Source: Bacteroidales bacterium UBA3630 (GTDB lineage: Bacteria > Bacteroidota > Bacteroidia > Bacteroidales > P3). From it: 64,000 bases of DNA. Where the stretch lies: contig DFLB01000036.1 in assembly GCA_002373995.1 (NCBI GenBank), positions 1-64,000 on the forward strand, written 5' to 3'. Positions within the stretch are counted from its first letter, which is position 1. Each line of letters opens with the position of its first letter. Position numbers and translations under genes: made by a program. Under the pieces are notes generated by a model. It had not been told where the DNA came from. It was given only the letters and a program-made list of their open reading frames with translations, and ran no database searches. Positions 26,901 to 34,367 of the stretch are shown piece after piece.

Positions 26901-28107
26901 TGTTCAGCAGGCGGGCGCTCTCCACCTTCTCGTAGTCCGTCCCCGCCGTCATGCCAAGCCCCTGCATATAGTTCGTCACCGAGTTGACACTCCGCACACT
27001 GGCAGGATTGACCAACTGCAACAGGTTGTTGACATCGTTGGTCGGCAACGCCGAGGAGCCCGTGGACGATACCCTGGCATTGCTCGGCGTGGCCTCACCC
27101 AGGTCCGTCAGGGCCAGGATGTTCCTGTTCTGCGTCACCGCAGCGCCGATATTGGTGCGCCACACCTCGATGCGCAGTATCCTGATGTTCGAGTTGACCG
27201 TCGGCAATGTGCTCATGGCCTGATTGTAATGTTCGTAGAAATACTGCGACAGGAAGTAGTGGCGGTTCTCCTCATACTCGTCGGCCCTGATTTCGAACTC
27301 GTGGCTACTGGCACCACCCTGCACCTGCATATTCTCCGTACTCGTCTCTTTCTCACTCAGCACCGCATCCACCGTCAGCTTGCCAAACTTCAGCTTGGTA
27401 TGGAAACCAAAGAGCTGCTGGCTGCCCTTGATCAAGGTGGTACTCAGCGGGAACGAGATATCCGCCGCCTCGAAGAGCTGCAGTATATCGTCCTCCTTGC
27501 CCTCGTACTTGAGCTTGATTTTGTTCTCGAAATCAAAGGTAGCCTTCGTGTTTTCGTTGATATCAAAGTCTATCAGGTCGCCTATTTTGGCGTGCAGGTT
27601 GATCTGGATGTTCTCGTCAAAGTCGAACGTCGTCACGCTGCGCTCGTGAGCGTCGCGCTGCGGGTCGTTGCGATAATTGTTCACTATCTGGAAGGTCAAT
27701 TCGGCGCTGCCGCTGGGTTCTATGCTGATCAACGGCTTGCCGTTCAGCAGGTCCAGCTTCTGCGCAATCTGGTTAAATCCCGGTATCTTGCTCAGCAATC
27801 CCCCGTCGGCATTATCGAGCACCGTACCTTCAGTCTTCTCCTGCCAGTACTTGCGCATCAACTCATCCATCTGCCACTCCTGGTACTGTTCGAAAGTCAT
27901 GTACTCGCGTCCCACCACCATGTCACCCACCTTGCTCACACGCACATAGTCTCCTGTCTCGGCGTTGTACTCCACCGTCGTCGTCACCCCTCCGGGCTGG
28001 TATCCGCTACCCATAGGCACAAAAACACTGCTATCCGTCTGACAGCGCACACCCTCGTGCACCACAAACAGCAGCATCAGCAGCATCAGTATATACCTTC
28101 CCTTCAA
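20980..28107 (-). CDS. sprA: T9SS outer-membrane translocon protein SprA/Sov
   Basis: SprA (Sov in Porphyromonas) is the very large beta-barrel that forms the T9SS outer-membrane channel. The 2375-residue product matches the family in length and content: signal sequence, PSGSAELTFQIVNNYRNDP near the N-terminus, FDFENKIKLKYEG, SVSYVDDFEGAESSISL, VWVNELRLSDY in the middle, and a C-terminus ending in a barrel-like ...GGLTVRLSF. The frame opens with TTG at 28107 (MKGRYILMLLMLLFVVHEG), which gives a signal peptide with a basic N-region. The first ATG, at 28086, would drop the basic residues, so I keep TTG with some doubt. ruvA lies 106 bp upstream, an association I recall from other Bacteroidota. 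Confidence 0.93.
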   Translation of the reverse strand: MKGRYILMLLMLLFVVHEGVRCQTDSSVFVPMGSGYQPGGVTTTVEYNAETGDYVRVSKVGDMVVGREYMTFEQYQEWQMDELMRKYWQEKTEGTVLDNADGGLLSKIPGFNQIAQKLDLLNGKPLISIEPSGSAELTFQIVNNYRNDPQRDAHERSVTTFDFDENIQINLHAKIGDLIDFDINENTKATFDFENKIKLKYEGKEDDILQLFEAADISFPLSTTLIKGSQQLFGFHTKLKFGKLTVDAVLSEKETSTENMQVQGGASSHEFEIRADEYEENRHYFLSQYFYEHYNQAMSTLPTVNSNIRILRIEVWRTNIGAAVTQNRNILALTDLGEATPSNARVSSTGSSALPTNDVNNLLQLVNPASVRSVNSVTNYMQGLGMTAGTDYEKVESARLLNSNEYTVNTQLGFITLNQPLSNDQVLAVAFQYQVVGDTNVYQVGELTTDGVNDPNTLVVKLLKSTATNTRGPLWRLMMKNVYFLKSSQLSREGFRLNVLYESKDGGVGVGFFTEGPLEGKPLIEVFGLDRMDATQSYYYADGVFDWFDSAAFKGGVIQASTGRIYFPYVEPFGKDLRELLGDKELADRYCFDSLYAMTQTLAQQYADKNRFYLEGYYTSSVSGEISLGYSVTPGSVTVTAGGMPLIENVDYTVDYTMGTVRIINESLLSSNTPISVSSENNSFSMTTKRMLGLHLNYEFEPNFNLGATVMNLREKPLTQKNNFGDEPTSNTIWGLDVNYSHEVPLITKLVDMLPGIQTKAPSTLSLQAEFAHFIPGLASTGSSEGSVSYVDDFEGAESSISLTSPISWFLASTPQDWSVAMPMFPETAPGTGLAYGFNRARLAWYRISRDFYDNNCPSNITADDRSRPYARSIAEQEVFPNKDLTAGQPTAIYELNMAFYPEEKGPYNYEVGATAYSKGIDASGQLQDPKSRWGGIMRKLDYTDFETQNIETLEFWLMDPFIENPAHTGGKLYINLGDISEDILRDGRKSFENGLPTSLTVVNVDTTIWGRVPTTQPVVNAFDNDEAARKYQDVGYDGLSSTHDIEDEQSFFADYLNDIALRFGTSSAAYQQALADPSGDDYRYFRSTYYDQNDVKINDRYKYYNNAEGNSPVDSDNQEAYNTTGSAYPNVEDINRDNTLSEAENYYQYVIDLDPSRMTIGQNHIVDIQEARNVQLPNGETTTCRWYQFRIPVREPDAKVGNINGFQSVRFMRMFMREFEEPIILRFATLDLVYSTWRKYGEDLLQPGDYASGTDGATTFNISTVNIEENGSRQPVPYVLPPGIERETWYTTGSSYTQLNEQSIALDVDQLSSGDARAIYRSTSYDLRFYGHMKMFVHAEEKNLAEGLRDNDLTLFVRLGSDYTNNYYEYEMPLALTPWGTTVDDAYAIWPEANNVDIDLQLFTEIKTRRNAKIRSGESGYGPSMLYSERVEGRKYTVLGSPNLGKIKVIMIGVRNPRKESLDDGNNMMPKSATVWVNELRLSDYSNKGGWAAMALARTNLADVGNLSIYGSYTTANFGNLEDPLLKEELVNTFTFQSTLDMELGKFLPEDWGLHIPLYLDYNKEIGSPEYNPYNPDVLLYDDLNTYQGEDRDSVAQMTQRHKSATNLTLSNVRKNRVGKDALKQHIYDIENFTFSYAYSNERSSDDDIESYSKDQHRGGLTYNYAMQPKNIKPFEKVKMFKHKNWKIINDINFYYLPKNLSFSTEVYRDFEETLLRNKSAALVIIKPTYYKQFTWQRNYGVQYDLSRSFHIQYSANANARVDEPIGRIETRSASDSIWSSIARGGTMQNFQQSLSATYELPVNKLPWMDFLRVPLSYRTTFTHQGTTQALASMGSILQSSTVVQASGQANMQTLYNRIPLLKKAWANDAGGNGKMQPQRNMRPQQPKKPMSAQDSASVADSLQKEKFRQTMKEIGFFALRMVSSVKSINVQYNVTTGSRLPGYMGEPMFVGLDPRNGWTPGPGYVLGYEQDVVDNLLRQDLLSKDTLFNTPHEMTKNRTLSLQAQMEPIRDFRIDITATQNYTSREEYYYKYLSQYGSVQGPLSYVMGGNYTTTVWAFPTAFMDRDALFAQFLANRTVVAGRLAAANQDTYSDQQVLDTMIGEYYPAGYSANSQTVLLTSFLATYLGKDPAIHRFSPFMNFPLPNWSINYNGLNKVQFLKKWFTNITLSHKYSATYSIGNFYTDAALSATEGYDYGAETVLNSTGDYIPPVSMEGVQLNEQFNPLVRVSVNMVNSFQFNFSMQKTRMLQLSFSNNQLTETTRDGFTFGAGYRFKDVAFQVQFAGKPYDIKSDIVLQLNLTYNSNMTNIRKINQNLSQISSGSEVWMAELSGEYAISNNLTLRAFFQTNINTPYISNAYPNSTTKGGLTVRLSF

Positions 28108-28213
28108 GGCCTTTTACAATTCAACCCCTTATAAACGCACCATCCCCGTTATTATTGTGCGCGGGAACAAAATAAAAAAGGAGCAACAAGGTCGGTGCCT
28201 GAAAACGGCAGCT

Positions 28214-28810
28214 TTACAAGCGGCGGAGTCCCTCTTTGACAATCTCCTCGACCGTCATTGGAGTGCCGTCGGGATGACGCCAGTCAGCCGAGGCAAGCAG
28301 TTTCTCCACGGCAGGCTTGGCAAATCCGAGCATAGTCAGCGCCGTAGCCGCCTCGTCGCGGGCTCGTGTCTGCTCTCCGACCTCCGACCTCCGACCTCCG
28401 TCGGCTACGCCCAGCTTGTCGGCCAGCTCGAGCACAATGCGTTGCGCCGTCTTGACGCCAATGCCCTTGACGCGCTGCACCGTGCGCACATCCTGAGTCT
28501 GTATGGCGGTGCGCAGGTCGTCTACTGTCAGCGATGACAGCATCATGCGCGCCGTCTGGTTGCCCACACCGTTCACACCCACCAGCAGGCGAAACATCTC
28601 GCGCTCGGCCAAGTCATAGAATCCGAAAAGCTGCTGCGCATCCTCGCGCACCACGTGGTGGGCATACAGCTTCACCTGCGTACCGTCAGCATGCCGCAAC
28701 GCCTCATAGGTATTGAGACTGATCTCCAGCAAATATCCCACGCCGCCGCAATCGACAACAGCCTGTGTGGGTTCCAGCGAGGCCAACCGGCCTTGAAAGT
28801 ATTCGTACAT
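28214..28810 (-). CDS. ruvA: Holliday junction branch-migration protein RuvA
   Basis: RuvA binds four-way junctions and loads RuvB. The 198-residue protein has the OB-fold domain (MYEYFQGRLASLEPTQAVVDCGGVGYLLEIS), two helix-hairpin-helix motifs (FRLLVGVNGVGNQTARMML and VKGIGVKTAQRIVLEL) and the C-terminal RuvB-binding domain (ATALTMLGF onward). The flexible linker before domain III is partly encoded by four heptamer repeats (28375-28402) giving GGRRSEVG. It starts 18 bp after the lipoprotein stop and precedes sprA. Confidence 0.95.
   Translation of the reverse strand: MYEYFQGRLASLEPTQAVVDCGGVGYLLEISLNTYEALRHADGTQVKLYAHHVVREDAQQLFGFYDLAEREMFRLLVGVNGVGNQTARMMLSSLTVDDLRTAIQTQDVRTVQRVKGIGVKTAQRIVLELADKLGVADGGRRSEVGEQTRARDEAATALTMLGFAKPAVEKLLASADWRHPDGTPMTVEEIVKEGLRRL
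28375..28402. repeat. Heptamer repeats inside ruvA
   Basis: Three CTCCGAC units and one CTCCGTC sit in the codons for the linker between RuvA domains II and III. The encoded residues are Gly/Arg/Ser/Glu-rich and look like a tolerated insertion. Confidence 0.8.
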
Positions 28811-28828
28811 TATTCGGGAAGTTAAAAG

Positions 28829-30124
28829 TTATTCATACTGATACCCCATGCCGGCGGCGGGAGAGCCCTCCTCCAAGTGGTAATCATCATCCTGCGGGTT
28901 GGCAAAGCGAGGATCCTCGGCACCATCCGTACCCCTCACCCAGCACCCGTTGAATGTATAGGCAAAGCCATAATCCTCGACGGCAGCAAGGAGCACCTCG
29001 CTCTCGCGGTTGCCCCAGATGATGCACCGCGTGAAGTCCGCACTCAGCTCTCCGCCCACCTGCCCGCCGTCAGCCGTCAGCATATAGTTGGCCAACACAA
29101 CACTCTCCTGCCGGCGTGCCGAGTAGTTCCAATAGTCGGCAAAAGTGCAGCCCGTGAAGCTGTAACTGCCCCCACGTAGCACCGTCAACGAACCCAAACA
29201 GTCGTAGACCAGCAGGTTGCTCCCCGTGATGGCTCCCCCCTGTCCTATCAGGGCGCAGTCGCTCATGTTCCTCACCACAGTGTTGCTCACCGTCAACTCC
29301 GCCCCCGGATACACGCGCAAACCGCCCGTACCGTTCTCCACCACCGCGTGGTCAACCACATTGCCCGTGCTGCCTCCCGTGAAGAGCAGACACTGCCACT
29401 GACCCGGCAGGAAGGAATACCAGCCATCGTGACGCAAAGAAGTGAAAAGCACTGGCTGCTCAGCACTGCCCGTCGCCACAAGGCGGGCGTTCGTGTCGAA
29501 GACAAGCATTGCGTCGTTGTAGAAATAAAGCTCGTCGCCTGCCTGCAGCCGCAGGGTGCACCCATCGAGCACCGCCGCGCTGCCAATGATCACATGCGGC
29601 TTGTCGTGCTGCCGCAGGTTCCACTCGTCGCAGTCGATGACGCTATACCAGGTCGTGTCCGTCGGCAACAGGCGGTGATAGTAGGCGTTGCGGCCCCAGG
29701 CCGTGAGCGGCAGCCGCTGCCCGTTGGAGAACACGATTGCATCCTCCACCACAAAAGGCGACGTCTGCTCGTTGGGCTCGATTGTCACCTGCACAAAAAT
29801 ATAAATGCTGTCGCCAGCCATAATCTCCACATCCCGTGCAACCATCGACGTGTCTCCGTCAACATTGAGCCTGAAGCGGCTCTCGCCGCCGTTCGTCAAC
29901 GTGACGCTCCCTATCACCACATCACGCCCGCCGCGGTTATACACGCGCACCTGGCGCGTCGTGCTGCCCGCTGTCGTGAAGAGGGTATCGAAAGCCAGCG
30001 TGTCAACCGAAAACTCCAGCCTCACGCTGCCCTCGTCGGCATAACCCGCCTTCTCGCAGCCCACAGGCAACAGGGCGGCGACCGCAAAGGCCGCAAAGAA
30101 AAGCATCGCTACGTAACGTCTCAT
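28829..30124 (-). CDS. Beta-helix lipoprotein
   Basis: A 431-residue envelope protein. The N-terminus MRRYVAMLFFAAFAVAALLPVGC looks like a lipoprotein signal ending at Cys23, with an atypical Pro at -3. Residues about 35-140 form an Ig-like segment (QVRVYNRGGRDVVIGSVTL), and about 200-400 have repeating Gly/Asn/Val strands (NVVDHAVVENGTGGLRVY, LTVSNTVVRNMSDCALIG) typical of a right-handed parallel beta-helix. Its ATG overlaps the stop of the M64 peptidase, so the two are probably made together. No catalytic motif is recognised. A surface carbohydrate-binding or structural role is possible, but that is inference. Confidence 0.82.
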   Translation of the reverse strand: MRRYVAMLFFAAFAVAALLPVGCEKAGYADEGSVRLEFSVDTLAFDTLFTTAGSTTRQVRVYNRGGRDVVIGSVTLTNGGESRFRLNVDGDTSMVARDVEIMAGDSIYIFVQVTIEPNEQTSPFVVEDAIVFSNGQRLPLTAWGRNAYYHRLLPTDTTWYSVIDCDEWNLRQHDKPHVIIGSAAVLDGCTLRLQAGDELYFYNDAMLVFDTNARLVATGSAEQPVLFTSLRHDGWYSFLPGQWQCLLFTGGSTGNVVDHAVVENGTGGLRVYPGAELTVSNTVVRNMSDCALIGQGGAITGSNLLVYDCLGSLTVLRGGSYSFTGCTFADYWNYSARRQESVVLANYMLTADGGQVGGELSADFTRCIIWGNRESEVLLAAVEDYGFAYTFNGCWVRGTDGAEDPRFANPQDDDYHLEEGSPAAGMGYQYE

Positions 30125-31335
30125 CGTGTATAAAGTTTAAAGACAGCCTCCAACCGCTCGCGGCAGACGGGACAGAACGGCGCATAATCGCGCATCATGC
30201 AGTGCATCGCCGGTCGGTACACACCCTTCGCGCTATAGCCGGCACCCTCATAAACGCCTATCGGCCCGTTCTCCCCCCGCGGCACATCGACATCCCCCGT
30301 GGGCACCGCAGTCTCCTCCGGCAACAACCGCTGCCACTTGCTCCCGAAATCCACAAGATTGGTAATATTGGGCTCCAGCGGCTCGTAGGCCGTGCGGTGC
30401 AAGTCGGCATAGCTCAAATCCTCGTCCACATACTCGTCGGCCAACCCACCGATACCGTGCCCCAACTCATGCGGCAGCACACTCTCGGCCATGCGGTGCA
30501 ACGAGCTGACAGAATAGAAGTTGTAGACAGCACCGCCGCCATACTTCTCATTGTTGACGACGATAATGATATGGTCGCACGGTGTGGTGTCCAACAAATC
30601 GTGCAACTGCCACACCTTGAAGGTCATCGCATAACGGTCGGCGCCAAAAGTGTTGTACTCCACACCCGCATCGCCCCTGACAAAATGCACGCTGAAGTCG
30701 TCCCTATGGCTCCTGAAGGGCTCCTTGCCCACCAGCACCCCCTCCATCCGCCGGCACACAGCCCCGTAAGTCTCCTCATCGACACCGTCGAAACCCTGCA
30801 TCACAAACGCCACGTCCATCTTCCGGCTCGACTCCGGACTCCGGCCACCGGCCACCGGCCTCCTACCTCCTGCCGCGCCGAACCGCGCCGGGTCGAAAAG
30901 CACCGCCGTCTGATCCACCAGCCGCATATCCCCGTCGCGCCGCTGCAAAGCCACCACCACCGCGCCCCGCGGCATAGGCACCAGCAACGTCTCCTCGAAA
31001 CGCGCCGCCACAGTCCTCCCCTCCGGAGTGTCCTTATACTCTCGGAAAAGATTGCTATAGCCCCGCGAATAAAGCTCCCGCCCCGTCGCCGCATCGCGCA
31101 GCACGATACGATAATCCCCATTGTCGAAAGGATCCAGCAACTGCGTGCGCGAACCAAACCACTCGCCGCCACGGACCATCCATCGCTCCACCCACACCGT
31201 ATCGCCCAGCGCCGACCCCTCGCGCAGACAGTCTATCCGCAGAGTCCCCCCCGTAAACCACCGGTCAAAATCCTGTCCGCAGACTCGCATCGACAGCACC
31301 AGCAGCACCATCACTATTAATCTCTTGTAATCCAT
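30121..31335 (-). CDS. M64 (IgA peptidase) family metallopeptidase
   Basis: A secreted zinc peptidase of 404 residues from the ATG at 31335 (MDYKRLIVMVLLVLSMRVCGQ, a signal peptide). The first ~170 residues form an N-terminal domain. The catalytic domain has VAFVMQGFD, DHIIIVVNNEKYGGGA and the zinc motif HELGHGIGGLADEY, with His289 and His293. This HExxH plus GLADEY signature defines M64, known from the Clostridium ramosum IgA protease and from many Bacteroides proteins of unknown target. An upstream ATG at 31359 would place eight residues before the signal peptide. The linker between the two domains (AAGGRRPVAGGRSPESS) is encoded by six heptamer repeats. It is the first gene of the run toward ruvA and sprA. 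Confidence 0.9.
   Translation of the reverse strand: MDYKRLIVMVLLVLSMRVCGQDFDRWFTGGTLRIDCLREGSALGDTVWVERWMVRGGEWFGSRTQLLDPFDNGDYRIVLRDAATGRELYSRGYSNLFREYKDTPEGRTVAARFEETLLVPMPRGAVVVALQRRDGDMRLVDQTAVLFDPARFGAAGGRRPVAGGRSPESSRKMDVAFVMQGFDGVDEETYGAVCRRMEGVLVGKEPFRSHRDDFSVHFVRGDAGVEYNTFGADRYAMTFKVWQLHDLLDTTPCDHIIIVVNNEKYGGGAVYNFYSVSSLHRMAESVLPHELGHGIGGLADEYVDEDLSYADLHRTAYEPLEPNITNLVDFGSKWQRLLPEETAVPTGDVDVPRGENGPIGVYEGAGYSAKGVYRPAMHCMMRDYAPFCPVCRERLEAVFKLYTR
30829..30870. repeat. Heptamer repeats inside the M64 peptidase gene
   Basis: Six 7-bp units (CGACTCC, GGACTCC, GGCCACC twice, GGCCTCC, TACCTCC) encode the Gly/Arg/Ser-rich linker between the N-terminal and catalytic domains. Confidence 0.8.
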
Positions 31336-31470
31336 CCTGCCTTCCATAACGGGAAACACATCGGTTTATTGTCTGTCGGAAACCATTTCTCCTGCATCCC
31401 CCCCCTTCTTTTTCACCCCCCACACACCGCCGCCGCTCCACACCCGCTCCGCCCCTCCTCCGGCTTTCAT

Positions 31471-31550
31471 CGGACCACCATCGGACCATCATCGGACCAC
31501 CACCGGACCACCACCGGACCAAGAAGCTATAGACGCCTATTATTCAAGCC
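31471..31550 (+). repeat. Dispersed five-box 11-bp element, copy B
   Basis: Units CGGACCACCAT, CGGACCATCAT, CGGACCACCAC, CGGACCACCAC and closing CGGACCAAGAA are followed by the flank GCTATAGACGCCTATTATTC. It lies in the 486-bp divergent gap between the M64 peptidase and the flippase. The left inverted repeat is only partial here. Nothing else but a C-rich stretch and the flippase -7 box is seen in the gap. Confidence 0.9.
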
Positions 31551-31736
31551 ATTACGCGCAGCATTGTGCACTTCCGCATAAATCAATGTATATCAGGCTA
31601 TTGCTACCATCTTCCGACAGATGCCGGCATTTTCCAGTCATCTGTTCCCCCGCTCGCGGCGCTCCCTCCGCAACACTTTATTCCACAGTGGCAAGCTCAG
31701 TATACAAAAAAATACGCTCAGATTAGATTTATTTTG

Positions 31737-31744
31737 TACTTTTG
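31737..31744 (+). promoter_or_regulatory. Probable -7 element of the flippase operon
   Basis: TACTTTTG matches the TANNTTTG -7 box, with a predicted start about 70 bp before the flippase ATG. A matching TTTG at -33 is not present, so confidence is moderate. Confidence 0.5.
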
Positions 31745-31821
31745 CAGAAATAAAGCGCAAGGGCCGACAGCCGGTATCGCACACACAAATCACTGACAAC
31801 AAATCAGATAACAAAGGAAAC

Positions 31822-33276
31822 ATGTCGCTTCGCAGCCAATCAGTCAAGGGAGTGAAATGGAACGCCGTGGGGACACTCACGACGACGGGGCTACAGATGC
31901 TTAAGCTCTTCATATTGGCCCGCATTCTGACGAAAGCCGACTTTGGACTGCTGGCCATAGCGACGATGTTTCTGGGCTTCACCGAAATCTTTGCCAATAT
32001 GGGGCTCGCCACGGGCATCATCCATAAACAGGACATCACCCGCGACCAATACTCGTCGGTCTTCTGGCTGAACATGATGCTCAGCGTAGGGCTCTACCTG
32101 CTGCTATGTGCCCTCACACCTCTCATAGCCCAATACTACGGCCAACCCGACCTGCGTCGGCTCATACCCCTGCTCTCGCTACAACTGGTTATCGACTCCT
32201 TTGGCAAGATGTTCTACACCCTGAAGACAAAGGAGTTGGACTTCAAGACCATTGCCGTCGTGCAGATTGTGGGGGTGACTATCGGCGTGGTGCTCACGGT
32301 GGCGCTCGCCCTGCGCGGACATGGGGTGTTCAGCCTGGCCTATGGCGTACTTGTGCAAGAGGCGCTGACCCAGGGCGCCTACTTCGTCATGGGACTTCGA
32401 GCCTACCGCATACGTTTCCACTTCCGCCTGTCAGAAATCCGTGAGCTGGTTTCAATAGGGCTATACCAGCTTGGAATGCAAGTAGTTGACTATGCTGCCA
32501 ACAAAGCCGACATCTTCCTCATCGGTCGTTTCTTCAGCGCCGAGGTGCTTGGTGTGTACAATCTGGCCAAGGAACTGCTATACAAGGCCGTGCAACTGAT
32601 CAACCCCATTGTCACCAACGTGGCGGCACCGGCTTTCGCCCGCTTCCAGGACGACAAGCCCAAGATGCGCCGCTCTTACTCCGAGGTACTGCATCTGCTC
32701 TCCTTTGTCAACTTCCCTATCTTCATGGCTTTCTTCCTCTTTGCCGAGCCGCTGACGATGTTGCTCTACGGTAGCGGCATGGCTGAGATGGCATGGTTTG
32801 TAAGAGTGCTCTCAGTGTGGGGCATGTTGCAGTCTATCGGTAATCCGGCAGGCATCCTGATGGTCTCGCTGGGCAGGACAGACCTGGGGTTCAGGTGGAC
32901 ACTGGTACGGGTGGTGCTGGTGCTGGCGGGCACACTGATTGCCAGCCATATCAGCATCCAGGCCATGGCCTGGACACAGGTGCTGCTGGCATTCATCTTC
33001 CTGTTCGCCTACTGGAGGATGATGGTCTACAAAATGATAGCAATGCCGATTGGTCAGTATTTAGGATCGGTAGCGTGGCCGCTGCTGGGCGTGGTGGTGG
33101 CTGCGCTGCCCGCGCTGCCACTGTTACTCTTCGCCGCAGGACAGGAGGAACCCGTGCGCAGCATCATGCTATACGCAGACATGGCGGTCTTCGGGCTGGC
33201 CTACCTGACATACTACTGGCTCACACGGCGCGAAATGCTGAAACAGCTACCTATTTTTAAATCCACGGACTCATGA
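31822..33276 (+). CDS. Polysaccharide flippase, Wzx/MATE-like
   Basis: A 484-residue inner-membrane protein with about 12-14 hydrophobic helices, starting MSLRSQSVKGVKWNAVGTLTTTGLQMLKLFILARIL, the usual opening of lipid-linked oligosaccharide exporters. It would flip undecaprenyl-linked repeat units for surface-polysaccharide assembly. I chose the ATG at 31822, preceded by AAAGGAAAC; upstream codons in the frame run into the promoter region. It overlaps the following glycosyltransferase by 4 bp (ATGA). Confidence 0.9.
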   Translation: MSLRSQSVKGVKWNAVGTLTTTGLQMLKLFILARILTKADFGLLAIATMFLGFTEIFANMGLATGIIHKQDITRDQYSSVFWLNMMLSVGLYLLLCALTPLIAQYYGQPDLRRLIPLLSLQLVIDSFGKMFYTLKTKELDFKTIAVVQIVGVTIGVVLTVALALRGHGVFSLAYGVLVQEALTQGAYFVMGLRAYRIRFHFRLSEIRELVSIGLYQLGMQVVDYAANKADIFLIGRFFSAEVLGVYNLAKELLYKAVQLINPIVTNVAAPAFARFQDDKPKMRRSYSEVLHLLSFVNFPIFMAFFLFAEPLTMLLYGSGMAEMAWFVRVLSVWGMLQSIGNPAGILMVSLGRTDLGFRWTLVRVVLVLAGTLIASHISIQAMAWTQVLLAFIFLFAYWRMMVYKMIAMPIGQYLGSVAWPLLGVVVAALPALPLLLFAAGQEEPVRSIMLYADMAVFGLAYLTYYWLTRREMLKQLPIFKSTDS

Positions 33277-34361
33277 GACTGATATTCCACATACCGCTGA
33301 AGATAGACCGCAACGACCCGTCGGCCAGTCAGATACGTCCGCAGAAACTGATGGCGGCCTTTGTCGCGCTGGGATGGGAGATGGACGTAGTGGAAGGTCG
33401 TGCACGTGACCGCAAGCGTCAGATTGCGGAGATAAAGAGAAAAATCAAGCGTGGCGTACACTACGACTTCTGTTACAGCGAGTCGTCGACCATGCCCACG
33501 CTGCTCACCGAGCCTCACCACCTGCCCACCTATCCCTGCCTGGACTTCGGCTTCCTGGCCTTCTGCAAGCGTCACGGCATCCCCGTGGGGCTCTTCTACC
33601 GCGACATACATTGGCAGTATGCCAACAAGGGCGAGGGCTTTAAGCAGTGGGTGGCACGTTTCTTCTACCGCTATGACCTATGGCAATATGGGCGGCTGCT
33701 CGACGTACTGTTCTTGCCGACACTGCCGATGCTGGAGCATGTGCCGCACAAGTTCCGCTGCCCTGTGGTAGAACTGCCGTCAGGTTTGGATGTCGAAAGA
33801 AAACGGGCTGATAGGAACGATGGACAGAAGCCACTGGAGCTGCTGTATGTGGGTGGCGTGGGCGGTAACTATAACCTCAAGCCCTTGCTGCAGGCAGTGT
33901 GCAAGATGCAGGATGTGAGACTTGTATTCTGTTGTCGTACATACGATTGGGAGGCTGTCAGAGAGGATTATGCACCATGTCTCGGTCCCAATGTATCGGT
34001 GGTCCATCTGGGTGGCGATGAGTTGGAGGCAGCTTACAGCAAAGCCGACTTGTTTGTTATGCCGATGAGTACAGAGTATGTGCGCTTTGCGGCGCCGTAC
34101 AAGCTCTTCGAGGCCATCGGTCACGGATTGCCGATAGTGGCTGCCAAGGGCACGTGGAGTGGTGATTTTGTGGAGCGCAACGGCATAGGTTGTGTTTGCC
34201 AGAACGATGTGGAGTCGCTCGGACAGGTGATACGGTCGCTGAGTGACGACAGGGGCATAATGGTTAAGTTCGGCGAGGCTGTGGTTGTTGTTGCAGAGCG
34301 GAACACCTGGACGGCCCGCTGTCGTCAGATTGCAGCAGCACTAATGAAGAAAGAAGGTTAA
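33273..34361 (+). CDS. Glycosyltransferase, GT4-like
   Basis: The 362-residue protein has a GT-B layout: an N-terminal acceptor domain (MRLIFHIPLK...) and a C-terminal donor domain with LLYVGGVGGNYNLKPLLQAV and the signature region YKLFEAIGHGLPIVA, which resembles the E-x7-E nucleotide-sugar site. No membrane segment is evident. It overlaps the flippase by 4 bp and precedes the acyltransferase-like gene by 6 bp. Donor and acceptor are not predictable from the sequence. Confidence 0.85.
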   Translation: MRLIFHIPLKIDRNDPSASQIRPQKLMAAFVALGWEMDVVEGRARDRKRQIAEIKRKIKRGVHYDFCYSESSTMPTLLTEPHHLPTYPCLDFGFLAFCKRHGIPVGLFYRDIHWQYANKGEGFKQWVARFFYRYDLWQYGRLLDVLFLPTLPMLEHVPHKFRCPVVELPSGLDVERKRADRNDGQKPLELLYVGGVGGNYNLKPLLQAVCKMQDVRLVFCCRTYDWEAVREDYAPCLGPNVSVVHLGGDELEAAYSKADLFVMPMSTEYVRFAAPYKLFEAIGHGLPIVAAKGTWSGDFVERNGIGCVCQNDVESLGQVIRSLSDDRGIMVKFGEAVVVVAERNTWTARCRQIAAALMKKEG

Positions 34362-34367
34362 ACAAAG

